This document shows positions 9,126 through 18,397 of a stretch of DNA of 64,000 nucleotides, in pieces. The stretch is from Kamptonema formosum PCC 10802. GTDB lineage: Bacteria; Cyanobacteriota; Cyanobacteriia; Cyanobacteriales; Oscillatoriaceae. The position numbers were made by a program, and so were the translations under genes. The notes below the pieces were generated by a model, which saw nothing but the letters and a program-made list of their open reading frames with translations, was not told where the DNA came from and searched no databases. Each line of letters opens with the position of its first letter. Within the stretch, counting starts at the first letter, position 1. Where the stretch lies: the NCBI RefSeq assembly GCF_000332335.1, contig NZ_KB235950.1, positions 197,927 to 261,926 of the forward strand, written 5' to 3'.

Positions 9126-11315
9126 ATGAAGCGCCGTCAGTTTTTGCAATTCACCGGCTCCGCTATAGCCACTTTGGGGTTGAGCCAGCTGGACATTCAG
9201 CAGCAGGGCAACCGCGTCGGGAAGGTGCTAGCTCAAAACACCCCGCGCAAACTCGCCTTGCTGGTCGGAATTAATGACTATCCCAGCACTGCCGGCTTTT
9301 CCAAATTGCAGGGGTGCGTGACGGATGTGAATTTGCAGCGAAAGCTGCTGATTTACCGCTTTGGTTTCAATCCCAAAGATATCCTCACCCTCACTGACGC
9401 AGAAGCCACCCGCACCGGCATCCTGCAAGCGTTTGAGGAACACTTGATAAAGCAAGCCAAACCCGGAGATGTGGCCGTGTTTCACTACTCCGGACACGGC
9501 TCCCAAGTGATTGACCCCGATAGAGACAGTCCGGACGGTCTAAACAGCACTTTTGTGCCGGTGGATAGCAAACTTCCCTCCGGTTTCCCCTCCCAAGGAG
9601 GCGCAGTGCAAGACATCACCGGGCACACGCTATTTTTGCTAATGGCGGCTTTGCCAACAGAAAATGTTACCGCTGTTTTGGATAGCTGTCACTCCGGAGG
9701 CGGAACGCGGGGAAATATGACGGTGAGATCGCGAGCCGGCGGCAAAAAACTGCAAGCCAGTCCGGCTGAATTTGACTACCAGCAGCAGTGGCTGAAGCGC
9801 CTGAATCTTTCTAACGAGGAGTTTATTCAGCAGCGCCGCGCCGGGGTGGCGAAAGGGGTAGCAATCGCCTCGACAAAGCGCAACCAGCTAGCCGCTGACG
9901 CGCCGTTTAGCGACTTTTTTGCCGGCGCTTTCACTTACCTGATGACTCAGTACCTGTGGCAGCAAACCGGCAGCCCGCAATTTATCAGCGCTATCCCCAA
10001 TATTGCTCGCAGTACGACGCGGCTTTCTTTCAGCCGGCAAGAGCCGGTATTTGAAGTTAAACCGGCAAGCAATAATGACAGCCAGCCGCTCTATTTTATC
10101 AGCCGGCAAACCCCACCGGCGGAAGCAGTTATCACCGGCATCACCGGCGGGGTGGCGGAACTCTGGCTCGGGGGGCTTGACCCCCAAAGTCTGGCCGCCT
10201 TTGGCCCGGGTGCGCTGCTCAGCGTGGTGGACGCCGGCGGGCGGGAGCGCGGGATAGTGCGGCTGGAATCCCGCCAGGGACTGGTCGGGCGGGGTCAGGT
10301 GCTCCAAGCTGCGGAACTGGGGGCGCTGCTGCAAGAGCGAGTGCGCGGGGTTCCCAGCGATTTGACGCTGCGCCTCGGGCTTGACTCTTCTCTAGGCAAG
10401 GATGCAGGTGCTGCCAAACAAGCCCTGGAAGCGATCGCTCGCATGGAAGCTCTCCCCCTCCAGCAGGGGGAGGTGCAGTATATCTTAGGGCGGATGACCG
10501 GCACCTACTTCCAAGAATTACAATCGCGGCGGGTTCCGGACCTCCCCGCCCTGAACAGCACCGGCTTGTTCTCGCCCAGTCTGGAAGTGATTCCCGGATC
10601 TTTTGGGCCGGCGGGCGAGCCGGTGAGCGCTGCAGTGAGCCGCTTGCAGCCGAAACTCAAGTCCCTGCTCGCCGCCCGGACGGTTAAGCTGGCCCTCAAT
10701 ACCAATTCCTCGCGGCTCAATCTGGCGGTTTCGATGATTCCGGAGGGGGAAGCCGGCAGGATTTTGGCCCAGTCGTTCCCCGTGCGGGGCGTCGGGCGCA
10801 ACAGCCCCGAGCCACAAGTCGCGCCCGGGGCCAACCGGCTGCCGGTGGGGACGCCGATTCAATTCCTGATTGCCAACAGTGAGGGGCGCGATCTCTATTT
10901 GAGCGTGCTGGCCATCGATCCGGCAGGGGAAATTTCGGTGATTTTTCCCAATCAGTGGACGGCTTCGGATGACGTCACCCGCTTGGGTGCCGGTCAGACC
11001 CTCCAGATTCCAGACCCCAGCAAGGACGGCTTCCAGCTGGTCACCCAGCAGCCCAAAGGCGTCAGCGAGGTGCTGGCGATCGCCAGCAGCGCCCCCCTGC
11101 GCAAAGCCCTGCAAGCGCTGCGCAACTTGTCCTCCCACGCGGGACAGCAGCGCGGACCCGTGACCCTGGCCGAGCCAGCGCAGGTGGTGGGCGATTTGCT
11201 CGATGATTTGGGGGAAACCACTCGCGGCGGCGGGGCAACTGCCGGCAATCGAGCCGTTCGCGGCGTCGATACGGCCCAGATGGCGGCGCTGTCGGTGACT
11301 TTTGAGGTGATTTAA
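9126..11315 (+). CDS. Tat-exported caspase family (metacaspase-like) protein
   Basis: The protein has 729 residues. The N-terminus KRRQFLQFTGSAIATLGL is a twin-arginine signal (consensus RRxFLxx). The peptidase C14 p20-like domain occupies residues about 41-330. Catalytic His124 is in HYSGHGSQ and Cys188 is in LDSCHSGG. An Asp-rich WxGGLDP linker follows. A C-terminal DUF4384-like domain lies at about 570-680, with the signature ANSEGRDLYLSVLAIDP. Such proteins belong to the orthocaspase/metacaspase group, proposed to act in stress and cell-death responses. A small membrane protein gene follows 217 bp downstream. Both genes have a decayed second copy at 12118-13215. Confidence 0.9.
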   Translation: MKRRQFLQFTGSAIATLGLSQLDIQQQGNRVGKVLAQNTPRKLALLVGINDYPSTAGFSKLQGCVTDVNLQRKLLIYRFGFNPKDILTLTDAEATRTGILQAFEEHLIKQAKPGDVAVFHYSGHGSQVIDPDRDSPDGLNSTFVPVDSKLPSGFPSQGGAVQDITGHTLFLLMAALPTENVTAVLDSCHSGGGTRGNMTVRSRAGGKKLQASPAEFDYQQQWLKRLNLSNEEFIQQRRAGVAKGVAIASTKRNQLAADAPFSDFFAGAFTYLMTQYLWQQTGSPQFISAIPNIARSTTRLSFSRQEPVFEVKPASNNDSQPLYFISRQTPPAEAVITGITGGVAELWLGGLDPQSLAAFGPGALLSVVDAGGRERGIVRLESRQGLVGRGQVLQAAELGALLQERVRGVPSDLTLRLGLDSSLGKDAGAAKQALEAIARMEALPLQQGEVQYILGRMTGTYFQELQSRRVPDLPALNSTGLFSPSLEVIPGSFGPAGEPVSAAVSRLQPKLKSLLAARTVKLALNTNSSRLNLAVSMIPEGEAGRILAQSFPVRGVGRNSPEPQVAPGANRLPVGTPIQFLIANSEGRDLYLSVLAIDPAGEISVIFPNQWTASDDVTRLGAGQTLQIPDPSKDGFQLVTQQPKGVSEVLAIASSAPLRKALQALRNLSSHAGQQRGPVTLAEPAQVVGDLLDDLGETTRGGGATAGNRAVRGVDTAQMAALSVTFEVI

Positions 11316-11532
11316 TGCCCCTGCAGGGTGCCGCACTCAGGGCGCACCCCGCTCTAACTCTTTCCACCCATTGACATTATCCTATCCTAACTATTGCCAT
11401 TTTTTATCGTAAAGTTGGGGAAATTGTCTGTTAAGTTGTTTAAACTATGTACTTAAGCGGGTACAGAACAGCTTGGCAAGACCCCGGCTCAGTTACCCCC
11501 AGCGCAAGAGTAGGAAGAGATTCAGCAAAGCT

Positions 11533-11718
11533 ATGCAGGAACTGATTGGCCTTATCATTTTAATCATCGCAACCTTTGCCTTTACTTACATGGCGGGAAT
11601 CCTGGGTCTTGTGTTCAGTGGGCTGTTTGCGGTCCTCGGCGGAATCCCAGAGTGGATTTGGACAGCTGCCCTACTGTCGCTGACCATTTCTGTTTCTCGA
11701 TTTGACAGTTCTTTGTGA
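11533..11718 (+). CDS. small two-segment membrane protein
   Basis: The protein has 61 residues counted from ATG 11533. An upstream in-frame TTG at 11473 would add 20 basic residues. Two hydrophobic segments (about 4-23 and 27-40) are followed by an amphipathic end. The family is unknown. Synteny with the metacaspase is supported by the duplication: a degraded copy of this gene also sits downstream of the degraded metacaspase copy (13050-13215), so the two travel as a unit. Confidence 0.5.
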   Translation: MQELIGLIILIIATFAFTYMAGILGLVFSGLFAVLGGIPEWIWTAALLSLTISVSRFDSSL

Positions 11719-12117
11719 CGCCTTGCGGGCATCATCGCATCATCGCATCATCGCATCATCGCATCGGGCATTGAGTTAATTATCAACTTTTCGTCCAACC
11801 CCTAACCCCTAGCCCCTAACCCCTAATCCCTAACATGGGCATGGGGGATTGGGCAGGAGTAGTGCCATCTTTCGCCGCGTCACAAATCTTTCAGGGCAGC
11901 TCTGCCCTAAAAGCCTTCCTGTTAGAACAGAAGGATTGTAAAAACAATTTTAATTTCTGACATCAGTCAACCTGAAATGATATAATTACCACATGCTATC
12001 AGGGAATCATCTCAAATTTCCTCAGACGTTTTCTTGTGGGGACAAGATTTATCGCGTCCCCACAACACAAAACGGATTGCCGCCCTCTCCTCAGCGGCAT
12101 CTCGGAGATGCAGATTT
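11719..12117. repeat. tandem short repeats in intergenic region
   Basis: No gene is seen. GCATCATC units are repeated at 11732-11766 and AACCCCTA/CCCTAAC units at 11797-11835. The rest is unremarkable AT-rich sequence. This gap separates the intact metacaspase unit from its decayed copy. Confidence 0.6.
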
Positions 12118-12699
12118 ATGCCCCCTCAAAAGTCCCGCCAGTTCTTGTAATTCACCGGCTCTTTTCTAAGAACCTCGGACTTAGCCCCCTCGCTATCACA
12201 CGCCTAGCTCGCAGATATGGGAGGGAGCCGGCGCTCAAGTATGGCTAGCCAATAGGCGTTGCCGGTGGGCATTAATAACTATTCATCTAGCAGTCTCTTC
12301 GATTCTTTAAGCGTGAATTTATAGCGTAATTGTTAAGAAAGTTAAAGTTACTTGGGGCTGGATGTGGCGATTTATATGATTCCGGAGGGGAAAGCCGGCA
12401 AAATTGTGGCCCAGTTGTTTCCTGTGCGGGATAGCACAGAATGGCGTGACGCGCTAGGGGTTAGCTGAAATGCTGCGGCACCGGCACTCGGACAAAAATA
12501 CAGCAGTAGTCATATTGGTTAAGACATCAATGGCGCAGGGACAAAAGGATTAGGAAAGGCGTCTCGCCGGTCTTACTGTCTTAACCTAACTGCATGCTGC
12601 TATAGCGTCCCAAGAGTCCCCCAGCAACCCAATCCCCCTGTTCGGGTCCTCAAGACTGCCGAAATCGCGGCGCTGCCGATTGTTTGTCTGGTGATTTAA
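12118..12699 (+). pseudogene. decayed, internally deleted copy of the upstream metacaspase gene
   Basis: Four islands match the 9126-11315 gene in the same order. At 12118, ATG...CGCCAGTTCTTG-TAA-TTCACCGGCTC matches the Tat start RRQFLQFTGS, with a stop in place of Gln. At about 12257, LPVGINNYSSSS matches LLVGINDYPSTA. At about 12359-12440, LDVAIYMIPEGKAGKI and the following AQLFPVR match LNLAVSMIPEGEAGRI and AQSFPVR. At 12640-12699, TAEIAALP...LVI-stop matches TAQMAALS...FEVI-stop. The catalytic domain is almost wholly deleted and a MITE-like element sits inside (12501-12604). It is non-functional. Confidence 0.85.
12501..12604. mobile_element. MITE-like element (family A) within the metacaspase pseudogene
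   Basis: The left end reads CAGCAGTAGTCATATTGGTTAAGAC and the right end reads CTTAACCTAACTGCATGCTGCTATA. The ends are imperfect inverted repeats, related to the TATAGCAG..CATATTGGTTAGGAC / CCTAAGTG...CTGCTATA ends seen at 20334-20427, 30964-31046, 57038-57125 and 63519-63614. It has no coding capacity. Confidence 0.6.
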
Positions 12700-13049
12700 G
12701 GCCAATCGGGAGAGCCGGTGCGCCACCCTTACATAATTTCCGATTAATTAGTATAAATTCGCTTTGAGAGCGGGTCCGGTCGCACGGATTGCGTTTTTCC
12801 TGCTGGGCAGAGAATCTGCTCTCTCTCTGCCCCCCGGATCCCGAAAGCTGCCCTTTATTATGGAAAAACTAAACAATCGGAAATGAGAGCGGGGATTGTT
12901 GCGGATTGTGCGAACGCCCCGGCGGAACGCACGTTGATTTCGGGCCGAGTGAAGGTCGCCCTTCTCTGGAGCTTTACATTTACTTATTATACAGTTACAT
13001 TTAGTTGCATTTATTTACATCAAACTTTGATCTATTGCTTGCTAAATCC
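12700..13049. other. intergenic, no gene recognised
   Basis: AT-rich stretches alternate with GC-rich ones. Open frames here (for example from 12883) have no recognisable content. By position this is the counterpart of the 11316-11472 spacer in the intact unit, with extra sequence inserted. Confidence 0.4.
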
Positions 13050-13215
13050 TTTAAACTTTGAGTTTGTGCGGGTAAAGTACAGTACGGCCAGACGCCGGCT
13101 GAATGGCCCGCGCATGCAAAAGTAGGAGGAATGCTGCTTGAGATTTCTGGCGAAATCCCAGAGAGGATTTGGACAGCTGCTTAGCCAGTGGCTGACAGTC
13201 TATTTCGGGAATTTC
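13050..13215 (+). pseudogene. decayed copy of the small membrane protein gene
   Basis: The sequence TTTAAACTTTGAGTTTG-GCGGGTA-AGTACAG followed by GGCCAGACGCCGGCT resembles 11438-11490 (TTTAAACTATGTACTTAAGCGGGTACAG, GGCAAGACCCCGGCT). The segment AATCCCAGAGAGGATTTGG and ACAGCTGC at 13153-13181 matches AATCCCAGAGTGGATTTGG and ACAGCTGC at 11644-11670. The reading frame is destroyed and the hydrophobic core is deleted. Confidence 0.7.
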
Positions 13216-13397
13216 CCAAGCCGTCTGGCGTTTGTTGAAGGTGCCAAAAAGCTTTCACACTTCTGCTAACAGAGTAGATGTGAGAGAAAGCACCGTAGCT
13301 TTTAGCTCGAACGCCGCCAGGTGGGCAAGATTTCACCGGCATCACATCCTCCCGCAAAGTTCAACACTTAACCCCAATCAGGGAGCTAGAAACCACT

Positions 13398-14213
13398 ATG
13401 GTAACGACAGCCCAAACCATCCTCGATCAGTACGGTGCAGGTAAACGGGATTTTCTGTACCTTTACTTGCCCGACGTTGACCTGAGTAACTTTAAGAACC
13501 TCTCTGGTGCGAACTTCAGCTATTCCTACCTGCTGGGGGCGAAACTGTGGGGGTCCTTCCTGATACAATCCAGCCTGAACTATACCTTCTTGGGCTATGC
13601 CCAGCTACAGGGAGCCTCGCTCGTAAAGGCAGACCTAACTTATGCTTACTTGTGCAATGCGGATCTCAGCAAAGCAGATCTGACGGGTGCTAGCCTGCGC
13701 CATGCGGATTTGACGAATGCCAATCTCAGCGGGGCAAAACTCGGGGGGGCCGACTTAACCGGCGCTACCCTAAAGGGTGCTAATTTTAAGGGTGCGTCCT
13801 TCGAGGGTGGCACCCCGTATGTGCTGGCTTCAGGGAAATTTGAGGTGCAAGCGAATCAGCCTGGTGGAGTGAAGTTTACCAACCCCGTTGATGGTGACGT
13901 CAGCATAGTATGTACTCCATTAGGTAAATGGTCGGCGTACACAGCAACCAGTAATTTCGTATGCGACGCATCAGGGCTTGTCGGGCCCGATTACACAGTT
14001 TACCAAAAGAATTCTCCCTACCCACAGTACAACTTGGGGGCCTTGGTAGCGGCGAGCGCAGATCTTAGCGTGGCGACGCTGGTGAATACTGAAAAGCAAA
14101 TTCCCATGAAACCGAATGAAACCCTTATCTTCATGATGAATGACGACAAGCGTTATTACGCGGATAACACAGGTTATCTCACTGTCAATTGGAAAGCTAT
14201 ACCCACGTGTTGA
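13398..14213 (+). CDS. pentapeptide-repeat protein fused to a LecA/PA-IL-like lectin domain
   Basis: The protein has 271 residues and no signal peptide. Residues about 28-138 are pentapeptide repeats (A(D/N)LXXA). Residues about 147-267 resemble the galactophilic lectin fold of LecA (PA-IL): an opening FEVQANQPGGVKFTNPVDGDVSI strand pair, a GALVA strand, IPMKPNETLIFMMND, then DKRYYADNTGYLTVNW. In LecA the Ca2+ site uses Asp100, Thr104, Asn107 and Asn108. Here the equivalent segment keeps Asp249, Asp256 and Asn257 in NDDKRYYADNTG. This suggests a Ca2+-dependent sugar-binding module on a beta-helix stalk. Start ATG 13398 is preceded by GGGAGCTAG. The assignment of the lectin domain is by motif only. 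Confidence 0.72.
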   Translation: MVTTAQTILDQYGAGKRDFLYLYLPDVDLSNFKNLSGANFSYSYLLGAKLWGSFLIQSSLNYTFLGYAQLQGASLVKADLTYAYLCNADLSKADLTGASLRHADLTNANLSGAKLGGADLTGATLKGANFKGASFEGGTPYVLASGKFEVQANQPGGVKFTNPVDGDVSIVCTPLGKWSAYTATSNFVCDASGLVGPDYTVYQKNSPYPQYNLGALVAASADLSVATLVNTEKQIPMKPNETLIFMMNDDKRYYADNTGYLTVNWKAIPTC

Positions 14214-14660
14214 GCCTGACAATCGCGAGCTAGCTGCTTCAGTCCAAGAGCGGCGAAATGTAACTTTTGTCGCTCTTGGGCTGACCGGCTTTCCCCTGAC
14301 GCGCCGGCTCTGGCCAAACTCGGACATGCCTTGATGTCTATTTGAACCGCAGAAATACAGATATCTCCGCTATCATCTGCGCCCATCTACTTCTACTTCT
14401 GCGTCTATCTGCGGTTCAAATAAAAATCTGGTATTGGACAAGCCGGTTGCGGGGACGGGAATAAGTTTGCACGGATAGCGTCTGTCATCTAACTGAGGTA
14501 CTGAGAAACCCGGTTTCTTAAAGAAACCGGGTTTCTTGTGCTTGCCCACCGGCTTCTCCCCCCTGTTAAATTTTGTTAAAATTTTGTTAATTAATCTCCC
14601 ACCGGCAATCCAGCTGTGTTAAGGTGAATTTTCAATCCCCACCGGCAAGGGCATTGACCG
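14214..14660. repeat. intergenic region with palindromic repeats
   Basis: No gene is seen. An inverted repeat at 14504-14537 (AGAAACCCGGTTTCTT / AAGAAACCGGGTTTCT) belongs to the dispersed family described elsewhere. Another imperfect inverted pair, TTTGAACCGCAGA...TCTGCGGTTCAAAT, spans 14341-14420. An AATTTTGTTAA direct repeat occurs at 14570-14592. Confidence 0.6.
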
Positions 14661-16799
14661 ATGACAAAAATGGGATACTCCCTTGGGGCAGAGCTCAACT
14701 ATCTTGGGTCAATTTACCGCAATCTCGGTCAGTATGCCAGAGCTTTGGAATTCTACCAGCAAAGCTTAACTGTTGCCAGACTTGCCGGCGACCGTGCCGG
14801 TGTGGGGACAGCGCTCAGCAATATTGGCACAGTTTACCACAATCTCGGGCAGCACCCCAGAGCTCTGGAATTCTTCCAGCAAGGCTTAACTATTGCCCGA
14901 TTTGTCGGCGACAGAGTGGGGGAGGGGAGAGCGCTCAACAATATTGGCTTAGTTTACGGCAGCCAGAGCCAGCACGCCACAGCTTTGCCATTTTACCAGC
15001 AAGCCAATGCCATTGCAAGAGCTGCCGGCAACAGAGCCGAGGAAGGGAGAACCCTCAACAATATTGGCTTAGTTTACGGCAGTTTAGGCCAGCACGCCAC
15101 AGCCTTGCAATACTACCAGCAAGCCAGTGCGATTGCAACAGCGGTTGGCGACAGAGCCGGTGTCGGGACAGCCCTCAACAATATTGGGTTAGTTTACGGC
15201 AGTCTGGGTGAGTGTGCCACAGCTTTGCAATTTTACCGGCAAGCCTTAGCCATAACCAGAGAAGCCGGCAACAGGGCGGGGGAGGGGACAATGCTCAGCA
15301 ATATTGGCCTGACTTACCTGCTCACCGGCAACTTCCCCGAAGCAGAAACCGCCCTCCTCGCCGCCGTTGAGGTCAAAGAATCCCTGCGCCCAGGACTGAC
15401 TGATGCCGATAAAGTCTCCATTTTCGACACCCACGCTAACGATTACCTAGCGCTGCAAAAAGCCCTGATCGCCCAAAATAAGACTTTGGCGGCGTTAGAA
15501 ATTTCCGAACGCGGTAGGGCGCGGGCGTTTGTCGAATTATTAGCCAAACGCTTTTCCTGTGTTCCTGCAGAGCGCGGAGTCGCGCCCCCAGATGCCGACT
15601 CTTGCCAGCCGGCAGTCAAGCCCCCAACCCTGTGGCAAATTCAACAAATCGCCAAACAGCAAAACGCGGCACTCGTTGAATATTCAATTTTCAATCCATT
15701 GAACCCAACCGGCCAGCCTATCCTGTCACCGGCACTCTACATTTGGGTCATCAAACCCACCGGCGAAATCGCCTTTCGCTCTGTTGACCTGACATCCCTC
15801 AATACCATTCTAGCAAACCTAATTGCCAGCAGCCGCCAATCCATCGGAGTTTTTTCGCAGGTGCCGGGGGCTGGCACCGCTGCCAGACCGGGCTCTCAAC
15901 AGAGACAGGCAGAAGCGAGCCAAACCGAAAAATTGCAGGTACTGCACAAACTTCTGATTGAACCGATTGCCGACTTGCTGCCAGCTGACCCCAACGATAA
16001 AGTCATCTTTATCCCCCAAGACGATTTGTTCCTCATTCCCTTTCCTGCCCTGCAAGATAGGGCCGGCAGAGCCCTGATTGAAAAGCATACTATCCTCACC
16101 GCACCCGCCATTCAGGTCTTAGAATTAACCCGCCAGCATCTAGAGACGCGAGAGATATCCTCTCTGCGAAACTTAGTGGTGGGAAATCCCACCATGCCCA
16201 GCGTGCCCCCGGCACCCGGAGAGCCGGCCCAACAGCTACCTCCCTTAGCCGGTGCGGAGCGAGAAGCATTTGCTATTGCCCCCCTGCTCAACACCAAACC
16301 GATCACCGGCAGTCAAGCCACCAAATCCGCTATTTTGCAACTGCTGCCCAAAGCGCGTATAATTCACCTAGCCACCCACGGATTGCTCGACGATATCCGG
16401 GGATTGGACAGCGCCATTGCCCTCGCCCCTTCTGGCGATGATAATGGCTTGCTCACCGCTGACGAAATCCTCAATTTGAAATTAAATGCCGAATTAGTTG
16501 TGCTGAGCGCCTGCAACACCGGCAGGGGAAAAATCACCGGCGACGGCGTGGTTGGGCTGTCGAGATCCTTAATCAGTGCCGGCACACCCAGCGTCATTGT
16601 TTCCCTGTGGGCGGTACAGGACGCCCCCACCGCCGCCTTAATGGCTGAATTTTATCACAATCTGCAAAAAAACCCCGACAAAGCCCGCGCCTTGCGCTCC
16701 GCAATGCTGGCCACAAAGCAACAGCACCCCAACCCCAGAGACTGGGCTGCTTTCACACTGATTGGGGAAGCAGAGTCAAGTTTTATTAAAATTATTTAA
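14661..16799 (+). CDS. TPR-CHAT domain protein
   Basis: The protein has 712 residues. An in-frame TGA at 14655 precedes the ATG, so no signal peptide is encoded, unlike the CHAT protein at 1532. Six nearly identical 40-residue TPR units (LNNIGLVYGSLGQHATALQ type) occupy about residues 5-225 and are visible at DNA level as a 120-bp period. A linker follows (DADKVSIFDTHANDYLALQKALIAQ). The CHAT domain (about 330-705) has His573 in HLATHGLLDD and Cys618 in LSACNTGRG. It ends with the family signature DWAAFTLIGE. A proteolytic or scaffold role is expected. The target is unknown. Confidence 0.88.
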   Translation: MTKMGYSLGAELNYLGSIYRNLGQYARALEFYQQSLTVARLAGDRAGVGTALSNIGTVYHNLGQHPRALEFFQQGLTIARFVGDRVGEGRALNNIGLVYGSQSQHATALPFYQQANAIARAAGNRAEEGRTLNNIGLVYGSLGQHATALQYYQQASAIATAVGDRAGVGTALNNIGLVYGSLGECATALQFYRQALAITREAGNRAGEGTMLSNIGLTYLLTGNFPEAETALLAAVEVKESLRPGLTDADKVSIFDTHANDYLALQKALIAQNKTLAALEISERGRARAFVELLAKRFSCVPAERGVAPPDADSCQPAVKPPTLWQIQQIAKQQNAALVEYSIFNPLNPTGQPILSPALYIWVIKPTGEIAFRSVDLTSLNTILANLIASSRQSIGVFSQVPGAGTAARPGSQQRQAEASQTEKLQVLHKLLIEPIADLLPADPNDKVIFIPQDDLFLIPFPALQDRAGRALIEKHTILTAPAIQVLELTRQHLETREISSLRNLVVGNPTMPSVPPAPGEPAQQLPPLAGAEREAFAIAPLLNTKPITGSQATKSAILQLLPKARIIHLATHGLLDDIRGLDSAIALAPSGDDNGLLTADEILNLKLNAELVVLSACNTGRGKITGDGVVGLSRSLISAGTPSVIVSLWAVQDAPTAALMAEFYHNLQKNPDKARALRSAMLATKQQHPNPRDWAAFTLIGEAESSFIKII

Positions 16800-17138
16800 T
16801 TGCTTTTTCTTAAGGGGTGTGCGGACAGCTGGCGAACCGGCAAATCTTAAGAGCGTGCTTGTAAAGGAATGATTAAGGCTGAGATAAAGTTGAGATACAT
16901 AGGATTTTCCCTCTGGCTGAAAAGGCTTTCCTCCCGTTTTTTTAATCCAAAACCCAAAATCCAAAATTCAAAATAGGGATGAGTGGGGCCATAAATCGGT
17001 AATATTGCTGGTAGGGGTGGGGCTCACCGGAGATGTCTCAGGGTTTTCCCGGATGTTCTAAGGACGCCCCTACATCCCGCTGACCCACCATTTGAAACCG
17101 GGTTTCTTTTGGCTTCACTTTTTATGTATAAATCAGCT
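16800..17138. repeat. intergenic region with inverted repeats
   Basis: It contains an AAAACCC/CCAAAAT array (16946-16976), a pair GTAGGGG...CCCCTAC spanning about 17012-17072, and half of the GAAACCGGGTTTCT family at 17094-17108. No gene is seen. Confidence 0.5.
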
Positions 17139-17342
17139 CTAATCCACAACCCTGAGCAAGCCCCGGCGCAAGCCGTCGAACACGCGGTCGATATGCTCTT
17201 GTTCCTGGTTGCTCAGCGCATCCTTAGATAACAGAGTCTTCATAAAGAGCTGTTGGTCCCCGCGCGTAATCCGGTGAGTAGAAAAGATTCGCTCGACGAC
17301 CTGCTCCAGTGTGGGTTTAGTTGGATGCCCTTGATATTGCAT
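17139..17342 (-). CDS. conserved small cyanobacterial protein of unknown function
   Basis: The protein has 67 residues, soluble and helical, with the pattern PTLEQVVERIF....ITRGDQQLFM and ending IDRVFDGLRRGLLRVVD. I recognise this as a small hypothetical protein common in filamentous cyanobacteria but know no function. It lies alone between two repeat-rich gaps. Confidence 0.65.
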   Translation of the reverse strand: MQYQGHPTKPTLEQVVERIFSTHRITRGDQQLFMKTLLSKDALSNQEQEHIDRVFDGLRRGLLRVVD

Positions 17343-18397
17343 GGGACTCCCGGAATGCTACAGTTCTCCTTCAGTGGATTCATGAGGTGAAAATCCTATC
17401 CCTTTCAAAGGAGCGGATGAGAGGTGATACCCCTGCTGACCCTTACATAGTGTACCCATTACCCTCCGAAACTCTAAAACGACAGCTCAAGCTGTTTGAC
17501 CTGTGGCGTCGGGGGAAAGTGCCAGCAATTCACTCCCGGGATCTCACACCCCAAAAGGGATAGAAAGCCTCACAGACAGGCGTCCCGCGAGTCCGCTGCG
17601 GGCGTGTTGCGCCGGCCTCTGTTCATTGCGGCCAGACAGGGATGCCATCCCGCGCTCATCCAGCGAAACTGCAGGCACGAGAGGGAAGCGGCGCGGTCCG
17701 GGAAGCGGCGCATCCTACGCCTGCGCGAGATTTGAGACTTTCTATGTTAGAAAATGTGTTTAACCGTAAAATAAAAATATAATTTGTTCTCAGATTTTAT
17801 CTGCTGTTTTAAAATTAAAAGCAATCAAACGGATTTCACCCCCGCCCTCTGGCGTCGCCGACCGGCTGTGGCAGCGCCGGCATCTCGGCTGCGATGTGCG
17901 CCGGCGTCGCACTGCGCTGCCGGACGCCTGTCCTGCGGTGACATAAATAAATGATGCTGCTGGCGAACAATGAGGGGTATAGCCCCTCGCCCCTTAGAAG
18001 AGGTTTGCAGTTGGGCTTTAGCCCTACCGGCGCGTCCGCAGTGAAGCCAGTTTTCATGGGTGGCGGTGTGCGCAGTTCCGAAGCGACTGCCTCCTGTCAG
18101 GCGTTCCCAGGATCTGCCTGAGAACGAGGAAATCCCATGCCCATGTTAGGGGTTAGGGGTGAGGGGTTGGGGGTTGGGAGAAAGCCCCACACCCAGTGCC
18201 CCACGCCCAGTGCCCCACGCCCAGTGCCCCATGCCCAGTGCCCCATGCCCAGTGCCCCATGCCTAGTGGTGCGATTTGGGAAATATTTCTAGCATATTTC
18301 GATCCGGCACCGTGATTTAATCGTAAAATCTTTAAATATTGTAAAACTTTCCATAGCCTGCTAAAGTTTAACATCAACCCACGCTCCTGGAATCACT
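17343..18397. other. gene-poor kilobase with tandem repeats
   Basis: An open frame at about 17378-17563 (DPYIVYPLPSETLKRQ, LKLFDLWRRGK) may be a remnant of a gene, but I do not recognise it. Further on there is a lone TTGGGCTTTAGCCCTACC unit (18013-18030), related to the array at 24016. Next is a 14-bp tandem array AGTGCCCCAYGCCC, about six copies at 18187-18263. An AT-rich promoter-like stretch precedes the GH57 gene (18270-18375). Confidence 0.5.
18187..18263. repeat. 14-bp tandem repeat array
   Basis: About six copies of AGTGCCCCA(C/T)GCCC stand in a row. The unit is related to the GCCCAATGCCCA microsatellites at 22887-22900 and 56975-57030. Confidence 0.8.

Noticed and set aside
10518..11336. 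272-codon minus-strand frame
   Set aside because: It is antisense to the C-terminal half of the metacaspase gene, without motifs.
12036..12248. 70-codon open frame as a gene
   Set aside because: It overlaps the decayed metacaspase start in another frame and has no recognisable content.
14700..15320. Satellite-like 120-bp repeat
   Set aside because: It is the DNA image of consecutive 40-residue TPR units inside the CHAT gene, not an independent repeat.
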